A model generated the notes under the pieces. The model made no database searches. It was given only the letters and a program-made list of their open reading frames with translations, and was not told the DNA's origin. This document shows positions 50,941 through 60,729 of a stretch of DNA of 64,000 bases, in pieces. The DNA is from Lentibacillus sp. JNUCC-1 (GTDB lineage Bacteria; Bacillota; Bacilli; Bacillales; Amphibacillaceae). Within the stretch, counting starts at the first letter, position 1; each line of letters starts with the position of its first letter. The stretch lies in assembly GCF_009741735.1 (NCBI RefSeq), contig NZ_WHOH01000001.1, forward strand, positions 868,001-932,000, read 5' to 3'. The position numbers were made by a program, and so were the translations under genes.

Positions 50941-51109
50941 AGCCGCTTATTTTCCAAAAAAGATGAAAGCTTGGTTCGTGACGGTCCCATTCTTATGCCT
51001 ATCATTTTTGACTTCAAAAAGTGGCTGCATGGGAGTGATGTTCACGTGAAAAGGATTAAAAGTGAGTAGGGGTATACGTGGGCGTTCGTATATATGGGGG
51101 GAATTGTAG
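50941..51109 (+). pseudogene. Remnant of the C45-type hydrolase gene (3' end, copy 3)
   Basis: From GCTTATTTTCCAAAAAAGAT to GGGGAATTGTAG the sequence aligns with the last 57 codons of the gene at 32140-33186 ('AAYFPKEMKAWFAIGPNRMP' region to the stop), with small deletions and an internal TAG. Nothing of the 5' part is left. A 21-bp array does not follow here, unlike copies 1 and 2. Confidence 0.75.
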
Positions 51110-51169
51110 ATTGACCGATTAGGGACCAACAGAGTTCGATGGCATGTTTTACCACCCGGGTCCACATGC

Positions 51170-51448
51170 CTATGCTCTGTTTTTTATTTTAAATATCTCT
51201 CGATCATGCTCAGTTATTTTCTTATCAAAATAAGTAAGATCTTCCTTTGTTGCAAGGTGTTCGAAGTTTTCTATTGTCTCAGTGTGGTATTCGGTAAGTT
51301 TCCCAGTTTGCTCGTAAATAATTTGTAATTTACCTTCCATGCTCGTCAGGCGACGGGATGTCTCTTTTTGTTCAGTCTTAACTTCAACCATTTCTTTTTT
51401 CAAATCCTGGATACCAGCTAAGATCTGTTGAAGCAATTCTTTTTCCAT
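51170..51448 (-). CDS. Hypothetical coiled-coil protein, 92 aa
   Basis: A short helical protein with heptad pattern through most of its length ('MEKELLQQILAGIQDLKKEM', 'RRLTSMEGKLQIIYEQTGKL'). There is no membrane segment. The family is common in Bacillaceae genomes as stand-alone small genes with no known role. The ribosome binding site (GGAGGCTGCTGTGA) is acceptable. Confidence 0.6.
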   Translation of the reverse strand: MEKELLQQILAGIQDLKKEMVEVKTEQKETSRRLTSMEGKLQIIYEQTGKLTEYHTETIENFEHLATKEDLTYFDKKITEHDREIFKIKNRA

Positions 51449-51759
51449 TCACAGCAGCCTCCTAGTTAATCAAATATTTGGGGAATAACAGCCTCTTGAA
51501 CAATACCAGCGTAACTTATTCCTCCATTATTTTTAGTTCTCCATATGTATTATAGCATAAAAGGTCTTAAGTCTTGTGAAGTATATATTTGGAGACATTT
51601 TTTAGATAGTGTGCGATTGACGGCAACTCGATGGATGCTATCTAACAACAGACACAAGGCATGGTAAACATAATCGCACACCTGGTAAAAGTCTTCTGTA
51701 AGTCCTTAGTATTCAGTTTTAACGAGCAAAAACTGTCCATTTTGGTTTAGCAGTAAGTG

Positions 51760-51870
51760 GGAAGCATGGGGGCAGTACTCGTGCTTCCAAACAAATAGTA
51801 CGCACTTTTCACCACAAAAAGTCGCAGGGATCGCTATCAAATAGACAACTCTGTGATTTCTACTGTCAAA
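51760..51870 (-). terminator. R4 element and R5 hairpin module
   Basis: 51760-51788 is an R4 copy (GGAAGCATGGGGGCAGTACT). 51793-51870 is an R5 module, a decayed copy of the one at 47635 (stem partly broken). It is joined to the R2 array at 51901 by the same 30-base sequence (AAAGAAGCCATCAACTGGCT) as at 47708. No gene is seen in 51449-52246. Confidence 0.55.
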
Positions 51871-51900
51871 GAAGCCATCAACTGGCTCTTAACCAATCAA

Positions 51901-52041
51901 AACTACATTGATAAATCAATGAACTTCCCGGATACTAGCTCAAACTCCATTGATGAACCAGTGAATTCAACTGATACCAGACAAAGCTCCCCAGATACGC
52001 TCACAAATTTCAGCGATACATCCGAAAACTCCCCGGAGACC
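51901..52041. repeat. R2 array: seven units at exact 21-bp period
   Basis: Units start at 51901, 51922, 51943, 51964, 51985, 52006 and 52027; the last (AACTCCCCGGAGACC) matches the last unit at 47825. The consensus is AACTCC-NNN-GATAC-N7. Open frames here are a result of the 21-base period. Confidence 0.8.
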
Positions 52042-52170
52042 ATAGAAACAGCATTCGCGCTCCCAAAAGTTTCAAAACATGGTGTTGAAGTTCAAGGTTA
52101 GACCCGGGACTTAAATCTTCTATGACCTCCACAGCATTACAGATTTAATGTTCTATTTTTATTATAAAAA

Positions 52171-52200
52171 ACCCCTTCAGTCCTTTAATCTGAAGGGATT
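52171..52200 (-). terminator. Terminator of the alcohol dehydrogenase gene
   Basis: AATCCCTTCA and TGAAGGGGTT pair on the minus strand around GATTAAAGGAC, followed by TTTTTATAAT. It lies about 50 bases past the stop at 52247. Confidence 0.8.
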
Positions 52201-52246
52201 TCTCAAACTTTATATTCGCATTCCAGTACTTAAACAACCAACCACC

Positions 52247-53332
52247 TTAAAACGTAATAATCGGTTTAATGGTTTTACCGCTCTTGGTATCCTCTAAAGC
52301 TTGATGTATTTCATCAAATGAATATTTCTGGATCAACTTATCAAAAGGAAACTTGCCCTGTTTATACTGTTCGATTAATTGCGGAATGAACAAGGAAGGA
52401 ATAGACAATCCTTCTGTTACTCCTACAATAGAACGATTTGGCATGACAAGGTCCTGATGAATATGAATGGGGACTTCTCCTCCGACAGCTACAACGGCTA
52501 CTACGCCGTCTACCGCCAAACACCGTATAGACTGAAGGACGATATCGGGTACACCTGTCGTGTCAAAGGCATATTGTGCGCCTCCGTTAGTGATTTTGGA
52601 AATCTCCTCGAGCGTATCTACTTTCTTGCCATTCAACGTATGGGTGGCACCCAATTCTTTCGCCAAATCAAGGCGTTCCTGGTTAATATCAACTACAATC
52701 ACATTCTCACAACCTAGCTGACTGGCAACCATCACGCCACTCAATCCAACAGCTCCGGCGCCAAATATAACGATGTCAGAGCCGTACTCCGGTTGTAATT
52801 TGTTCGCGACTGTCCCGGCACCCGTCTGAATGCCACAACCCAGTGGGCCCATTATGGACAGATCAACATCTTTATCGACCTTAACCAAGTTGCTTTTGTG
52901 CGAAACAGAATAGGTTGATAAAGAAGATTGACCAAACAGCGTGGCCACAGACTCTTCTTGTTGCCGCATGCGCATGGTTCCATCTCTCATTGTTCCTTCA
53001 AAATTTAGCTTCCCGAGGTTTTCACAGCTGCCTGGTTTACCTTTCTTACACATCTTGCATTCTCCACAAAATGCAAATGCAATAACCACGTGATCGCCTT
53101 TCTCAAACTCGGTTACCCCGGGGCCAACTTCTTCAACGATGCCGGCTCCTTCATGTCCCAACACAATTGGTAATGGTGTAGGCACTTCCTGGTTTAAAAC
53201 ACTCAGATCTGTATGACATATCCCAGTGCCAACTAACTTAATCAAAACTTCATCTTTATAAGGACCTTCAAGCTCGATGTTTTCTAATTTCACATTCTGA
53301 TTTTCATCTACTAGAGCACCTGTAACCTGCAT
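52247..53332 (-). CDS. Zinc-dependent alcohol dehydrogenase (medium-chain)
   Basis: A 361-aa MDR-family dehydrogenase that oxidises an alcohol with NAD. Catalytic zinc site: 'GTGICHTDLSVL' (Cys37 region) and 'VLGHEGAGIVEEVG'. Structural zinc: 'CGECKMCKKGKPGSC' (about residues 90-104). NAD-binding 'VIFGAGAVGLSGVMVASQLG' is near 187-206. It resembles class III/benzyl alcohol-type enzymes. The gene follows the aldehyde dehydrogenase by 47 bases, so the pair would oxidise an alcohol to an acid. The IS21 insertion upstream may have cut it from its promoter. A decayed copy lies at 60832. Confidence 0.88.
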   Translation of the reverse strand: MQVTGALVDENQNVKLENIELEGPYKDEVLIKLVGTGICHTDLSVLNQEVPTPLPIVLGHEGAGIVEEVGPGVTEFEKGDHVVIAFAFCGECKMCKKGKPGSCENLGKLNFEGTMRDGTMRMRQQEESVATLFGQSSLSTYSVSHKSNLVKVDKDVDLSIMGPLGCGIQTGAGTVANKLQPEYGSDIVIFGAGAVGLSGVMVASQLGCENVIVVDINQERLDLAKELGATHTLNGKKVDTLEEISKITNGGAQYAFDTTGVPDIVLQSIRCLAVDGVVAVVAVGGEVPIHIHQDLVMPNRSIVGVTEGLSIPSLFIPQLIEQYKQGKFPFDKLIQKYSFDEIHQALEDTKSGKTIKPIITF

Positions 53333-53379
53333 TTTGGTTCCTCCTTCATGTTTTAATCCATTTATTCTATCACGCCTAT

Positions 53380-53985
53380 TTAATCTGCAAATCCAATCGG
53401 TGGCAGATGATTCATGAGTGTGATCATTTTTGATTGAGTGTACATATCCAAGGCCTCTTTGCCATATTCACGGCCGAGTCCACTGTTTTTATAGCCGCCA
53501 AAAGGAGCGCCTGTTTGGAAATTATTGTATTCATTGACCCAGACATTACCCGCTTGGAGAAGGTTGGCTGTTTTCACTGCATTTTCCAGATTCGTTGTAA
53601 TCACCCCAGCGGCTAAGCCATATTCTGTGTCATTTGCTTCTTGAATCATTTGATCAAAATCGTTCCAGCGTATCACGGAAAGAACGGGGCCGAAAATTTC
53701 CTCCTGTGAAATTCTCATATCGTTTGTTGCCTCAAATATGGTCGGTTCAATGAAATAACCATAATCGTTACCCTCGACATCTACTTTATGTCCGCCTGTT
53801 ACTAGTTTGGCATTCTCTTGCTTACCGATATCAATATAATCCATAATACGCTTACCTTGTTTCTGGGAAATTGCACAGCTGATTTGCGTATTTGGATCTG
53901 CTGGATCACCTATTTTTAATGATTCAACTTTTTTAACCAGCTGCTCCATAAACTGATCATAGATGTCATCATGTAAAAATAATCG
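53380..53985 (-). pseudogene. Aldehyde dehydrogenase, 3' part, cut by the IS21-family element
   Basis: The C-terminal 40 percent of an aldehyde dehydrogenase, beginning in 'GTRLFLHDDIYDQFMEQLVK' and ending near 'PPIGFAD'. It includes 'FGPVLSVIRW' and 'GNVWVNEYNNFQTGAPFGGYKNSGLGRE'-type NAD/aldehyde site motifs (split). Joined to the 5' part (56446-57321) after removing the IS and one target copy, it gives an unbroken 495-aa frame. The gene is therefore otherwise undamaged, and the insertion is recent. Confidence 0.9.
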
Positions 53986-54065
53986 TGTGCCTGTATATGG
54001 TAACTTAAAAGTGAGCCACCATCGCAGTTGAAAATTGAGCCACTCTAATAGAAAATATACCCCTA

Positions 54066-55625
54066 ATGAAATATCAGGGGGTTGAACTCGGAGTGATCAC
54101 ATTGATGGAAAAACAAAAAATAATAAAATCATACTTGGAAGGAGTAAGTCAGAGAAAGATTGCCGAACAAACGGGAAAATCTAGAAATACGGTGAAAAGT
54201 TACATTGACGATTATGAGAAGAGCAGAAAGGAAGATGTAAGGGATCTTCCAATAGCTGAGAATATTGTAAAGGCGCCTGCATATAAAAAGCGGATTGGTA
54301 AAAAGAGAGTATTAACAGATGATATAAAGCGAATTTTGCGCGGCTATATAAAGGAAAATGAATGGAAGAGAAACCACTACATGGCCAAGCAGCAAATGAA
54401 AATGATAGATATGCATGAGGCGTTGTTGGATGCCGGACACGCCATTAGTTACACAACGGTGCGAAACTTTGTTAATAAAGAAGTGGCTAAATCAAGGGAG
54501 GTGTTTATCCGGCGGAATTGTGTACCTGGTTATGAGGCGGAATTTGATTGGGGCGAAATTAAGCTTGAGATTGATGGAGAAATCAAAAGTTATTCATTAG
54601 CAGTTTTCACATTAGCTCACAGCAATTATCGCTTCGCGAAGATTTATCAATCTGAGTCTCAGGTTTGTGTACTGGATGTTCATTCGGAGTTCATTCATCA
54701 TATCGGTTTTATTCCTAAGGTCTTTACCTATGATAACATGCGGACCGTTGTAAAATCTTTTGTAGGGACAGAGAAAACGGTCACAGATAGCATGATTAAT
54801 CTTTCCAATTACTATCAGTTTAAAATTCGTTTGTGTGAGCCACGGAAAGGCAATGAGAAAGGACATGTGGAACGGAGTGTAGAGTTTATACGGAGAAAAG
54901 CATTCTCAGCAATCTATTCATTTACGAGTTTACAAGAGGCGGAAGATCACCTCTCCTGTACACTTAAAAAGATCAATGAACGGTATCATCATGAACATCA
55001 AGTAAAGCATATAACGCTATTGGAAGATGAAAAGAAAGTCGCAAGACCTGCTGTTATGGCACCATTTGATAGCGCGGAGTTGGTTGAATGTCAGGTGAAT
55101 AAATATAGCACAGTGATGATTAAGCAAAATCATTATTCTGTGCCGGAGGGGCACGTTGGGAAATACATCAAGGCAAAGGCCGGTGCCACGTATATTAAGT
55201 TGTTTATTGATGGAGAGCTTGTAGCTGAGCATCAACGAAAATGGGGTGTGCATGAATGGCAAATGAATATTTATCACTATCTGAGTACCTTCCAAAAGAA
55301 AAAAGGTGCCATATCCCAAAGTGAATGTTTGAGACAGGCACCAACCCAAATAAAAGATATCTACAACAATTATTATATAGGAAAAGAGAAAGAATTCATA
55401 GAGCTGCTTCTTTACGTGAAAGAAAACAATAATCTGAAACGGGTCCTTGAAGCCGTAGAAGAACTAAGTGCCATCCGATTTGATCTCGTCACGACGGACA
55501 GCATCCTGTTTATTTGCGGACAATCCACGTCTACGACCAAAGCGTTCTCCGGTGGAGATGAAACCATGAATCAGTCTGTGAGCAACATGGAGGCATACGC
55601 AGACATGTTTAATCAAGTCGGATAA
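54066..55625 (+). CDS. istA: IS21-family transposase IstA
   Basis: A 519-aa integrase-type transposase. The N-terminal HTH ('YLEGVSQRKIAEQTGKSRNTVKSY' type, about residues 19-42) binds IS ends. The DDE catalytic core is visible with 'EAEFDWGEIKLEI' near 157-169, 'VFTYDNMRTVV' near 219-229 and 'GNEKGHVERSVEFIRRKAF' near 262-280. The C-terminus is the family's beta domain. The actual start may be the ATG at 54066 or at 54105. It is followed by istB after 13 bases. Confidence 0.93.
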   Translation: MKYQGVELGVITLMEKQKIIKSYLEGVSQRKIAEQTGKSRNTVKSYIDDYEKSRKEDVRDLPIAENIVKAPAYKKRIGKKRVLTDDIKRILRGYIKENEWKRNHYMAKQQMKMIDMHEALLDAGHAISYTTVRNFVNKEVAKSREVFIRRNCVPGYEAEFDWGEIKLEIDGEIKSYSLAVFTLAHSNYRFAKIYQSESQVCVLDVHSEFIHHIGFIPKVFTYDNMRTVVKSFVGTEKTVTDSMINLSNYYQFKIRLCEPRKGNEKGHVERSVEFIRRKAFSAIYSFTSLQEAEDHLSCTLKKINERYHHEHQVKHITLLEDEKKVARPAVMAPFDSAELVECQVNKYSTVMIKQNHYSVPEGHVGKYIKAKAGATYIKLFIDGELVAEHQRKWGVHEWQMNIYHYLSTFQKKKGAISQSECLRQAPTQIKDIYNNYYIGKEKEFIELLLYVKENNNLKRVLEAVEELSAIRFDLVTTDSILFICGQSTSTTKAFSGGDETMNQSVSNMEAYADMFNQVG

Positions 55626-55638
55626 GGAGCAGTGACCA

Positions 55639-56403
55639 ATGGATAAACAACAACGAATTATTGATCTATGTAAAGATTTGCGCTTACCAAGCATACGAAA
55701 AATCGTTCAGAATGAAGCTTTGGAACAACCAGCTCAAGCATTTGAAGTGTTACTTCAAGTGCTTGAACAAGAAAAAGCCGACCGGCAGGTGCGGGCAAAG
55801 CAAAATCGTATCCGTACGGCTAATTTCCCACAGAAGAAGCTATTGGAGGAATTGAGAGTAGAAGAATTACCGGAACAAGCCAGTCAAAAATTACCTCATT
55901 TAAAAACACTGGATTTCATAGAGGAAGGGCAAAATGTCATTCTGACAGGTTCATCGGGCACGGGGAAGACCCATATTGCGATTGGGCTTGGAATGGAAGC
56001 ATGCTTGGCAGGATACCGGGTATTCTACGCTACGGTCCCTTCCTTGATAAACCAGCTAAAGGAACATCGTTCAGAAAGAACCTTGCGCTCATTTGAGTTG
56101 AAGTTTGGGAAATATGACGTTGTTATCCTGGATGAATTAGGTTACATTTCTTTCGACAAGGAAGGTGCGGAGTTACTGTTTTCTCACCTCTCGCTACGGG
56201 CAGGTAGGAAATCAACAATTATCACCAGCAACCTGCCATTTACGAAATGGCAAGACATGTTTCATGACCCGGTATTGACGGCTGCGTTAACCGATCGTCT
56301 TACACATAAATCTCATGTCGTAAACATGATAGGGCCTTCTTACCGAATGAAGGAAACAGAAGCTTGGATCAAAATGAGTGGAAACAAAGTGGCTCAAAAT
56401 TAA
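55639..56403 (+). CDS. istB: IS21-family helper ATPase IstB
   Basis: A 254-aa DnaC-like AAA+ ATPase that helps IstA choose target DNA. Walker A 'LTGSSGTGKTHIAIGLGME' is near residues 101-119, Walker B 'VVILDELGYISF' near 164-175, and 'STIITSNLPFTKWQDMF' near 192-208 (sensor 1). Full length, with AAGGAG before the ATG. Confidence 0.94.
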   Translation: MDKQQRIIDLCKDLRLPSIRKIVQNEALEQPAQAFEVLLQVLEQEKADRQVRAKQNRIRTANFPQKKLLEELRVEELPEQASQKLPHLKTLDFIEEGQNVILTGSSGTGKTHIAIGLGMEACLAGYRVFYATVPSLINQLKEHRSERTLRSFELKFGKYDVVILDELGYISFDKEGAELLFSHLSLRAGRKSTIITSNLPFTKWQDMFHDPVLTAALTDRLTHKSHVVNMIGPSYRMKETEAWIKMSGNKVAQN

Positions 56404-56445
56404 ATTGCGAAATGGCTCACTTTTCACTTGCGAAATACATGTGCC

Positions 56446-57321
56446 ATTTAAACAACCCTGGCCGTTGTAGAAATAAAATCCGAATGCAACTGTCTCAACG
56501 GCACGCTCGATGTCATCCACATCCGGGAAGACAATGTGCGGACTTTTACCGCCAAGCTCAAGCGTGGCTGGTATTAACTTTTCACCTGCCGTTTTTCCTA
56601 CTTTACGCCCCACACCTGTACTTCCTGTGAAAGCAAGTTTATCGATGTCCGGGTGGTCCAAGATGGCTTGTCCTGCTTCATCCCCAAAGCCAGTGACAAA
56701 ATTAACAACACCTGCAGGAAGTATGTCTTGTAACAATTTAGCGAATTCCATAGTCGAGATACTTGCATCTTCAGCCGGTTTTAAAACCACCGTGTTTCCA
56801 GCAGCAATCGCTGGTGCCACTTTATAAGACAAAATCACCATCGGCACATTCCACGGAATAATTTGTCCACACACGCCAAAAGGCTCCCTCTGCACAACTA
56901 ACTGCCCATCATTTAAAGGACGGGACATCCCTTCAAAATTCAGTATGGCTGAGGCGAAATATCTGAACTGAGCAATCGCAATATTATAATCACCATAATT
57001 GGATTCGAATTCAGCAATTGGTCTGCCGGTGTCCAGACAATCTATTTTAGATAAACGTTCTTTATTCTCTTCAAGCGCATCGGCAACCTTGTGCAAATAC
57101 TGTGAGCGTTCTTCTATCGATGTATGAGACCATTCTGAGAAAGCTTCCCTAGCAGCACGAACCGCTTTGTCGACATCATCAGAAGAAGCACGTCCCATCT
57201 TGGTCAAAACATTTCCATTTGCAGGGTTAAGGACTTCAAAATAGTCGTTGGATGCCTTTTGAAGATTTCCGTTGATAAATAGGTCATATTTTTCGTCTAG
57301 TTTAACATCAAGATTAGCCAA
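56446..57321 (-). pseudogene. Aldehyde dehydrogenase, 5' part, cut by the IS21-family element
   Basis: The N-terminal 60 percent of a 495-aa NAD-dependent aldehyde dehydrogenase. Visible are 'GQIIPWNVPMVILSYKVAPA', 'AGNTVVLKPAEDASIST', 'LAFTGSTGVGRKVGKTAG', the catalytic Glu in 'TLELGGKSPHIV' and the catalytic Cys in 'NGQGCLNGT', after which the IS begins. TTG at 57321 (GAGGGA upstream) is the likely start. Without the IS it would oxidise the aldehyde made by the adjacent alcohol dehydrogenase. Confidence 0.9.
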
Positions 57322-57548
57322 TTTGATTCCCTCATTTCTGGTTATTGTATTATACAACTTATTTACCCGTGATTTTAGGAGCACAAACTGAAAAACCCAT
57401 AGGAATGCTTGTCTTATAAGCATTTCCCATGGGTTTTATTTGTAAAGATACATTTAGATAACAATCATTAAATTGGTTCTGTATAATCGGAAAATCTCCA
57501 GAATCCCCCGCCAGAACATCAAAATCTCAGTCTCAACATACGTGATTC

Positions 57549-57839
57549 ACATTTAGGAGTTCTTTCAAGAGGGACTATACGCCATGTGTGCTAGGTTAGG
57601 TTTGCGTAACGCACAACCCCGATAAAAGCCCAATGTCCACTTACATCAATTATACACGATCCGCCATTGCCTCATTGATCAACTTCGCAAACAGGATCGT
57701 GACCATTACCACGATAAACCTCCTGTTTAATCTAAAACCAGTGAAAATGGCTTTATTATGCCACCCTCTCAGAAAAACTTTCCCAAGGCATTGCCATTCA
57801 AGAAAATACAACTATTATTGTCACTGTAAAAAGCTGAGA
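57549..57839 (+). pseudogene. Remnant of a sigma-70-like gene
   Basis: The sequence follows the gene at 63516 base by base with many changes: TTTCAAGAGGGACTATACGC, then ATGTCCACTTACATCAATTA, then CATTGATCAACTTCGCAAAC, and finally ATTGCCATTCAAGAAAATAC and GTAAAAAGCTGAG. Several deletions and stops break it and the 5' end is missing. A hairpin (about 57385-57442, AACCCATAGGAATGCTT/AAGCATTTCCCATGGGTT) lies before it. Confidence 0.75.
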
Positions 57840-57895
57840 CTAACAAGCATGGATGAAGCTATACATCCCTGATATGAAACAAAAAAGCGTATATA

Positions 57896-58585
57896 TCAGA
57901 ATACAAACTCACAGTATTCCAATGCTTGAGGGCAATACAATTTCAAGGGGGCTTTTATGATTTCATTATCACTATTTTTCCATAAAACCCTGAACTCTTT
58001 TTGATAACCATATCTTTTTTCTTTAATTAAAAACGGTAATGACATTACAAATTCACTATCAAACTCAGTAAATACATTTTCTCTTTTGGAAACATACTCA
58101 CATGCACCGAAAGAATATGGCTGCTTTCCGATTTTAATCATCTCTCGGTTAATACTGAGCAAGAAGTTTTGAAAATCATTAATAACTAGGGTTGCACCCC
58201 CAAATTCCTTTTTTAATTTTTGATCACATTCTAAACTGGTACAGTACACGTAATAATTATTATCATCAATGTTTTGTTCTATTACTACATTTTCCAACGT
58301 AACATTATTTGCTTCTTCTCCAATGTGTATTCCTCTTTGCATAGAACGGAACGCTTGCTCAAAAATTGGGTTTTTAGGCTTCCCTTTATTAAAAGTGTAA
58401 TTACCAATGTTGAATTTTGTGTTTAGACGACCCTCATCATTATCTCCTATTTCACTACCTAACTTTTCCTCTGAATAATTGTTTAAATGGTTAATGAAAA
58501 ATGTCTTGCTGCCTTGTAATTCCTTTAATCGTTTCGGCTCCATAAATTTATATACCTTTTTAGGCAATGGTAGTCTTAAAAGCAT
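57896..58585 (-). CDS. Partner protein of the DUF6119 gene, 229 aa, unknown
   Basis: I do not recognise it with confidence. The layout, 'VYKFMEPKRLKELQGSKTFF' at the start, 'YVYCTSLECDQKLKKEFG' in the middle, and 'KEKRYGYQKEFRVLWK' near the end, weakly resembles the DUF2971 pattern seen in defence-linked proteins. ATG 58585 is chosen for its AGAGAGGG site. It follows the DUF6119 gene at once (33 bases after the distal stop), so both are one transcript. Proteins of this type found with sporadic families often serve in phage defence; this is inference. Confidence 0.55.
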   Translation of the reverse strand: MLLRLPLPKKVYKFMEPKRLKELQGSKTFFINHLNNYSEEKLGSEIGDNDEGRLNTKFNIGNYTFNKGKPKNPIFEQAFRSMQRGIHIGEEANNVTLENVVIEQNIDDNNYYVYCTSLECDQKLKKEFGGATLVINDFQNFLLSINREMIKIGKQPYSFGACEYVSKRENVFTEFDSEFVMSLPFLIKEKRYGYQKEFRVLWKNSDNEIIKAPLKLYCPQALEYCEFVF

Positions 58586-58618
58586 ATTAACCCTCTCTTT
58601 TCTTTTCAATTATCCATC

Positions 58619-60352
58619 CTAAGTTCCACGCTCAATCTCCATAAACTCCAACCTAAAGTCATAGTTCTTAATCGTTTCAGTTAATCCGATCATGGATAAC
58701 TTTGCAGCTGTGGATTCAATTGTTTCTGGTCTATTTAAGTCATGACTTTCAAGTGGTCGATAAGCAAACACAAACGTAATATTATTTTTGAGTGCCCTTA
58801 ACTGTTGACTGAAGCTCTATGAACACTGAAAATGGCTAATGAATTTTTGGGCTGCTCGTGATTGTTGCGTTTGAGATTCGTTATCACTTTTGATTTTTTG
58901 AACAATGCTTTCATAAAATTCTTTAAGTGTATCTATGTCATACTCTAACCCGTCTTGCAGTACTCTCATGGCATCTTCAATTTGGTTTACCAATACTCTA
59001 ACATCTCCAGACAAGCCATCCTTAACATGTATAAAGTATATTGCATCGTCTTCAACATATAGTAAATCACATATTTCTATATTACGGTATAGAATCTTGT
59101 CTAGGACAAAAATAGATGCGATTTCATTATGACAAAAGTTATAATCTCCTTCACTTTCTTTGTCCGGCCATGTATGTACTTTGTTTAATTTAAACTCATG
59201 ATCAAAATTTGTTGTTACTTTATTTACAAAATGTTTATTGAGTTCATCAATGAATGATCGACCCACTTTATACCAATTTCCATTCATGAGCCAGTATGAA
59301 GCATCGTCTAACCTTACCTTTACATCTAAGTGTTCATATAAAGTTTGCTTAGCCTCTTCATTATTTTCAACTTTTGCTGTTAAATAGGTGTTTTTTATGA
59401 TTGACAGAATATCTTCCGCTTCCTTATCCAAATCTACATGCTTCTTGAACAGCTCTGCAATATCATTTTCTGTTTCATAAGTTTCTGTGGTTTCGGGATC
59501 GTCATTTATTTTCATGTAGTGTGTATCATACACTTCGTAAAAAGGGATAATAGAAAAGTCCACATTGAAATTTTCCCCACTCAAATAATCAGTAAATCCT
59601 TGTACCAACCTCATATCCAATTCATCTGTTGTATGATCTTTATCATTCAATCTATAAAAAGGGTTGATATCATATCCTTGTGCTTTTAATAGACCTAAAA
59701 CCGAGCCTAACATGCTATCAAGCTCTTTCAGCGTCATGGCCTTACCGAGTTGTATTGAATCCTTCGCGAGAAACCTATAATCTTTTTTCTTGGTAGTTAT
59801 GTTGATTCCTAACTTTTTCGTAATTTTATCACTCGGCAATGCCACATAAATCTCATTAAAAAAATTATTGAAATCCGCTTCTGTGTTTATCGTTACTCTT
59901 CGGTTATATTGATAATTACCGCCTAAAATGTTTCCTGTGAAATATCTGTCGTTCACTCTCTTAATCACGTCATCATTTTGGCTTATTAGACGCGATAGCA
60001 ACTCTAAGCCAAAATTATAGTCTTTAACGCCTTCAAGCACTTGATAGCCATTGCCCCCCGTTGCTGCGAAACTTTCATCGCCTACTTTCAGAAACAAAAC
60101 AAACGATTGCCTTATGTTTTCAATTTCTCCTAAATCGTTCACCAGTTCTGATAAAGTTGCACCCCAATTAGGAGAGGTTTTTGCCACGCTAGTATATAAG
60201 CTGTAAGCCGATATGTTACGGAACCTGTATTCTCGATTAGTGTGGATAAAGAGATGTTCTTCTTCATCTTTGCCTTCATTGAAATCATTAATAATACTCT
60301 GCCAATTTCCACCACCATACAACCTATAAATGGTAAAATGGCTGGCACTCAT
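58619..60352 (-). CDS. DUF6119/TIGR04141-family protein with in-frame amber codon
   Basis: A sporadically distributed family that I place by its pattern ('FTIYRLYGGGNWQSIINDF', 'HTNREYRFRNISAYSLYTS', 'FVLFLKVGDESFAATGGNGY', 'RRVTINTEADFNNFF', 'ILYRNIEICDLLYVEDDAIY' then 'FIHVKDG'). The last part resembles a nuclease-type segment in some relatives. Translation from ATG 60352 (AAAGGTGGG) stops at TAG 58817-58819 after 511 codons. The same frame then runs 66 more codons ('FVFAYRPLESHDLNRPETIE', 'MIGLTETIKNYDFRLEFMEI') to TAG at 58619, which looks like the family's proper C-terminus. So the gene carries a single nonsense change, or makes a short and a read-through form. Confidence 0.65.
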
Positions 60353-60729
60353 AATATCCCACCTTTACATTAGGTTAAATAAAGGTACTTTTTACTGGTT
60401 TACTTCGTTCATTCCAAATGAAAAGCCCAAGCATAAAAAGTTCATTGTATGCTTGGGTCTTGGTGTGATTGATATATAATAGTTTAAATTAACATGAAAG
60501 ACATAGAGACTATAAAGATGTAAATAATGCTTCTGCAAATCTTTAACCCAAGACTATTATACTATACATTTCGACATATTCCAACAATTACCTTAAATAG
60601 GGTTTTAAGTTATCCCAAATATCTTAAAGAAACATTGAGACGGTAATCGTGCTTCCTCAAGCATCCCAGGAGGCCTACTATCAAAACGCTAGCGATATAC
60701 TTTCAACCTTCCTGGAATCTCTAAACATA

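Larger units (their letters stand above)
53992..56439 (+). mobile_element. IS21-family insertion sequence with 6-bp target repeats
   Basis: The element is 2448 bp. It begins TGTATATGGTAACTTAAAAG and ends with the complement of TGTATTTCGCAAGTGAAAAG; both ends share AAGTGAGCCA. A 6-bp direct repeat TGTGCC flanks it at 53986-53991 and 56440-56445. It holds istA and istB in order. It splits the aldehyde dehydrogenase gene just after its catalytic Cys. Confidence 0.94.

Noticed and set aside
30010..52041. CRISPR array
   Set aside because: Units are 21 bases without separate spacers, repeats are degenerate, and no cas gene is present.
52247..57321. GbsA/GbsB choline-to-betaine pathway
   Set aside because: GbsB is an iron-type alcohol dehydrogenase; the gene here is a zinc-type medium-chain enzyme, so the pair was left without a specific substrate.
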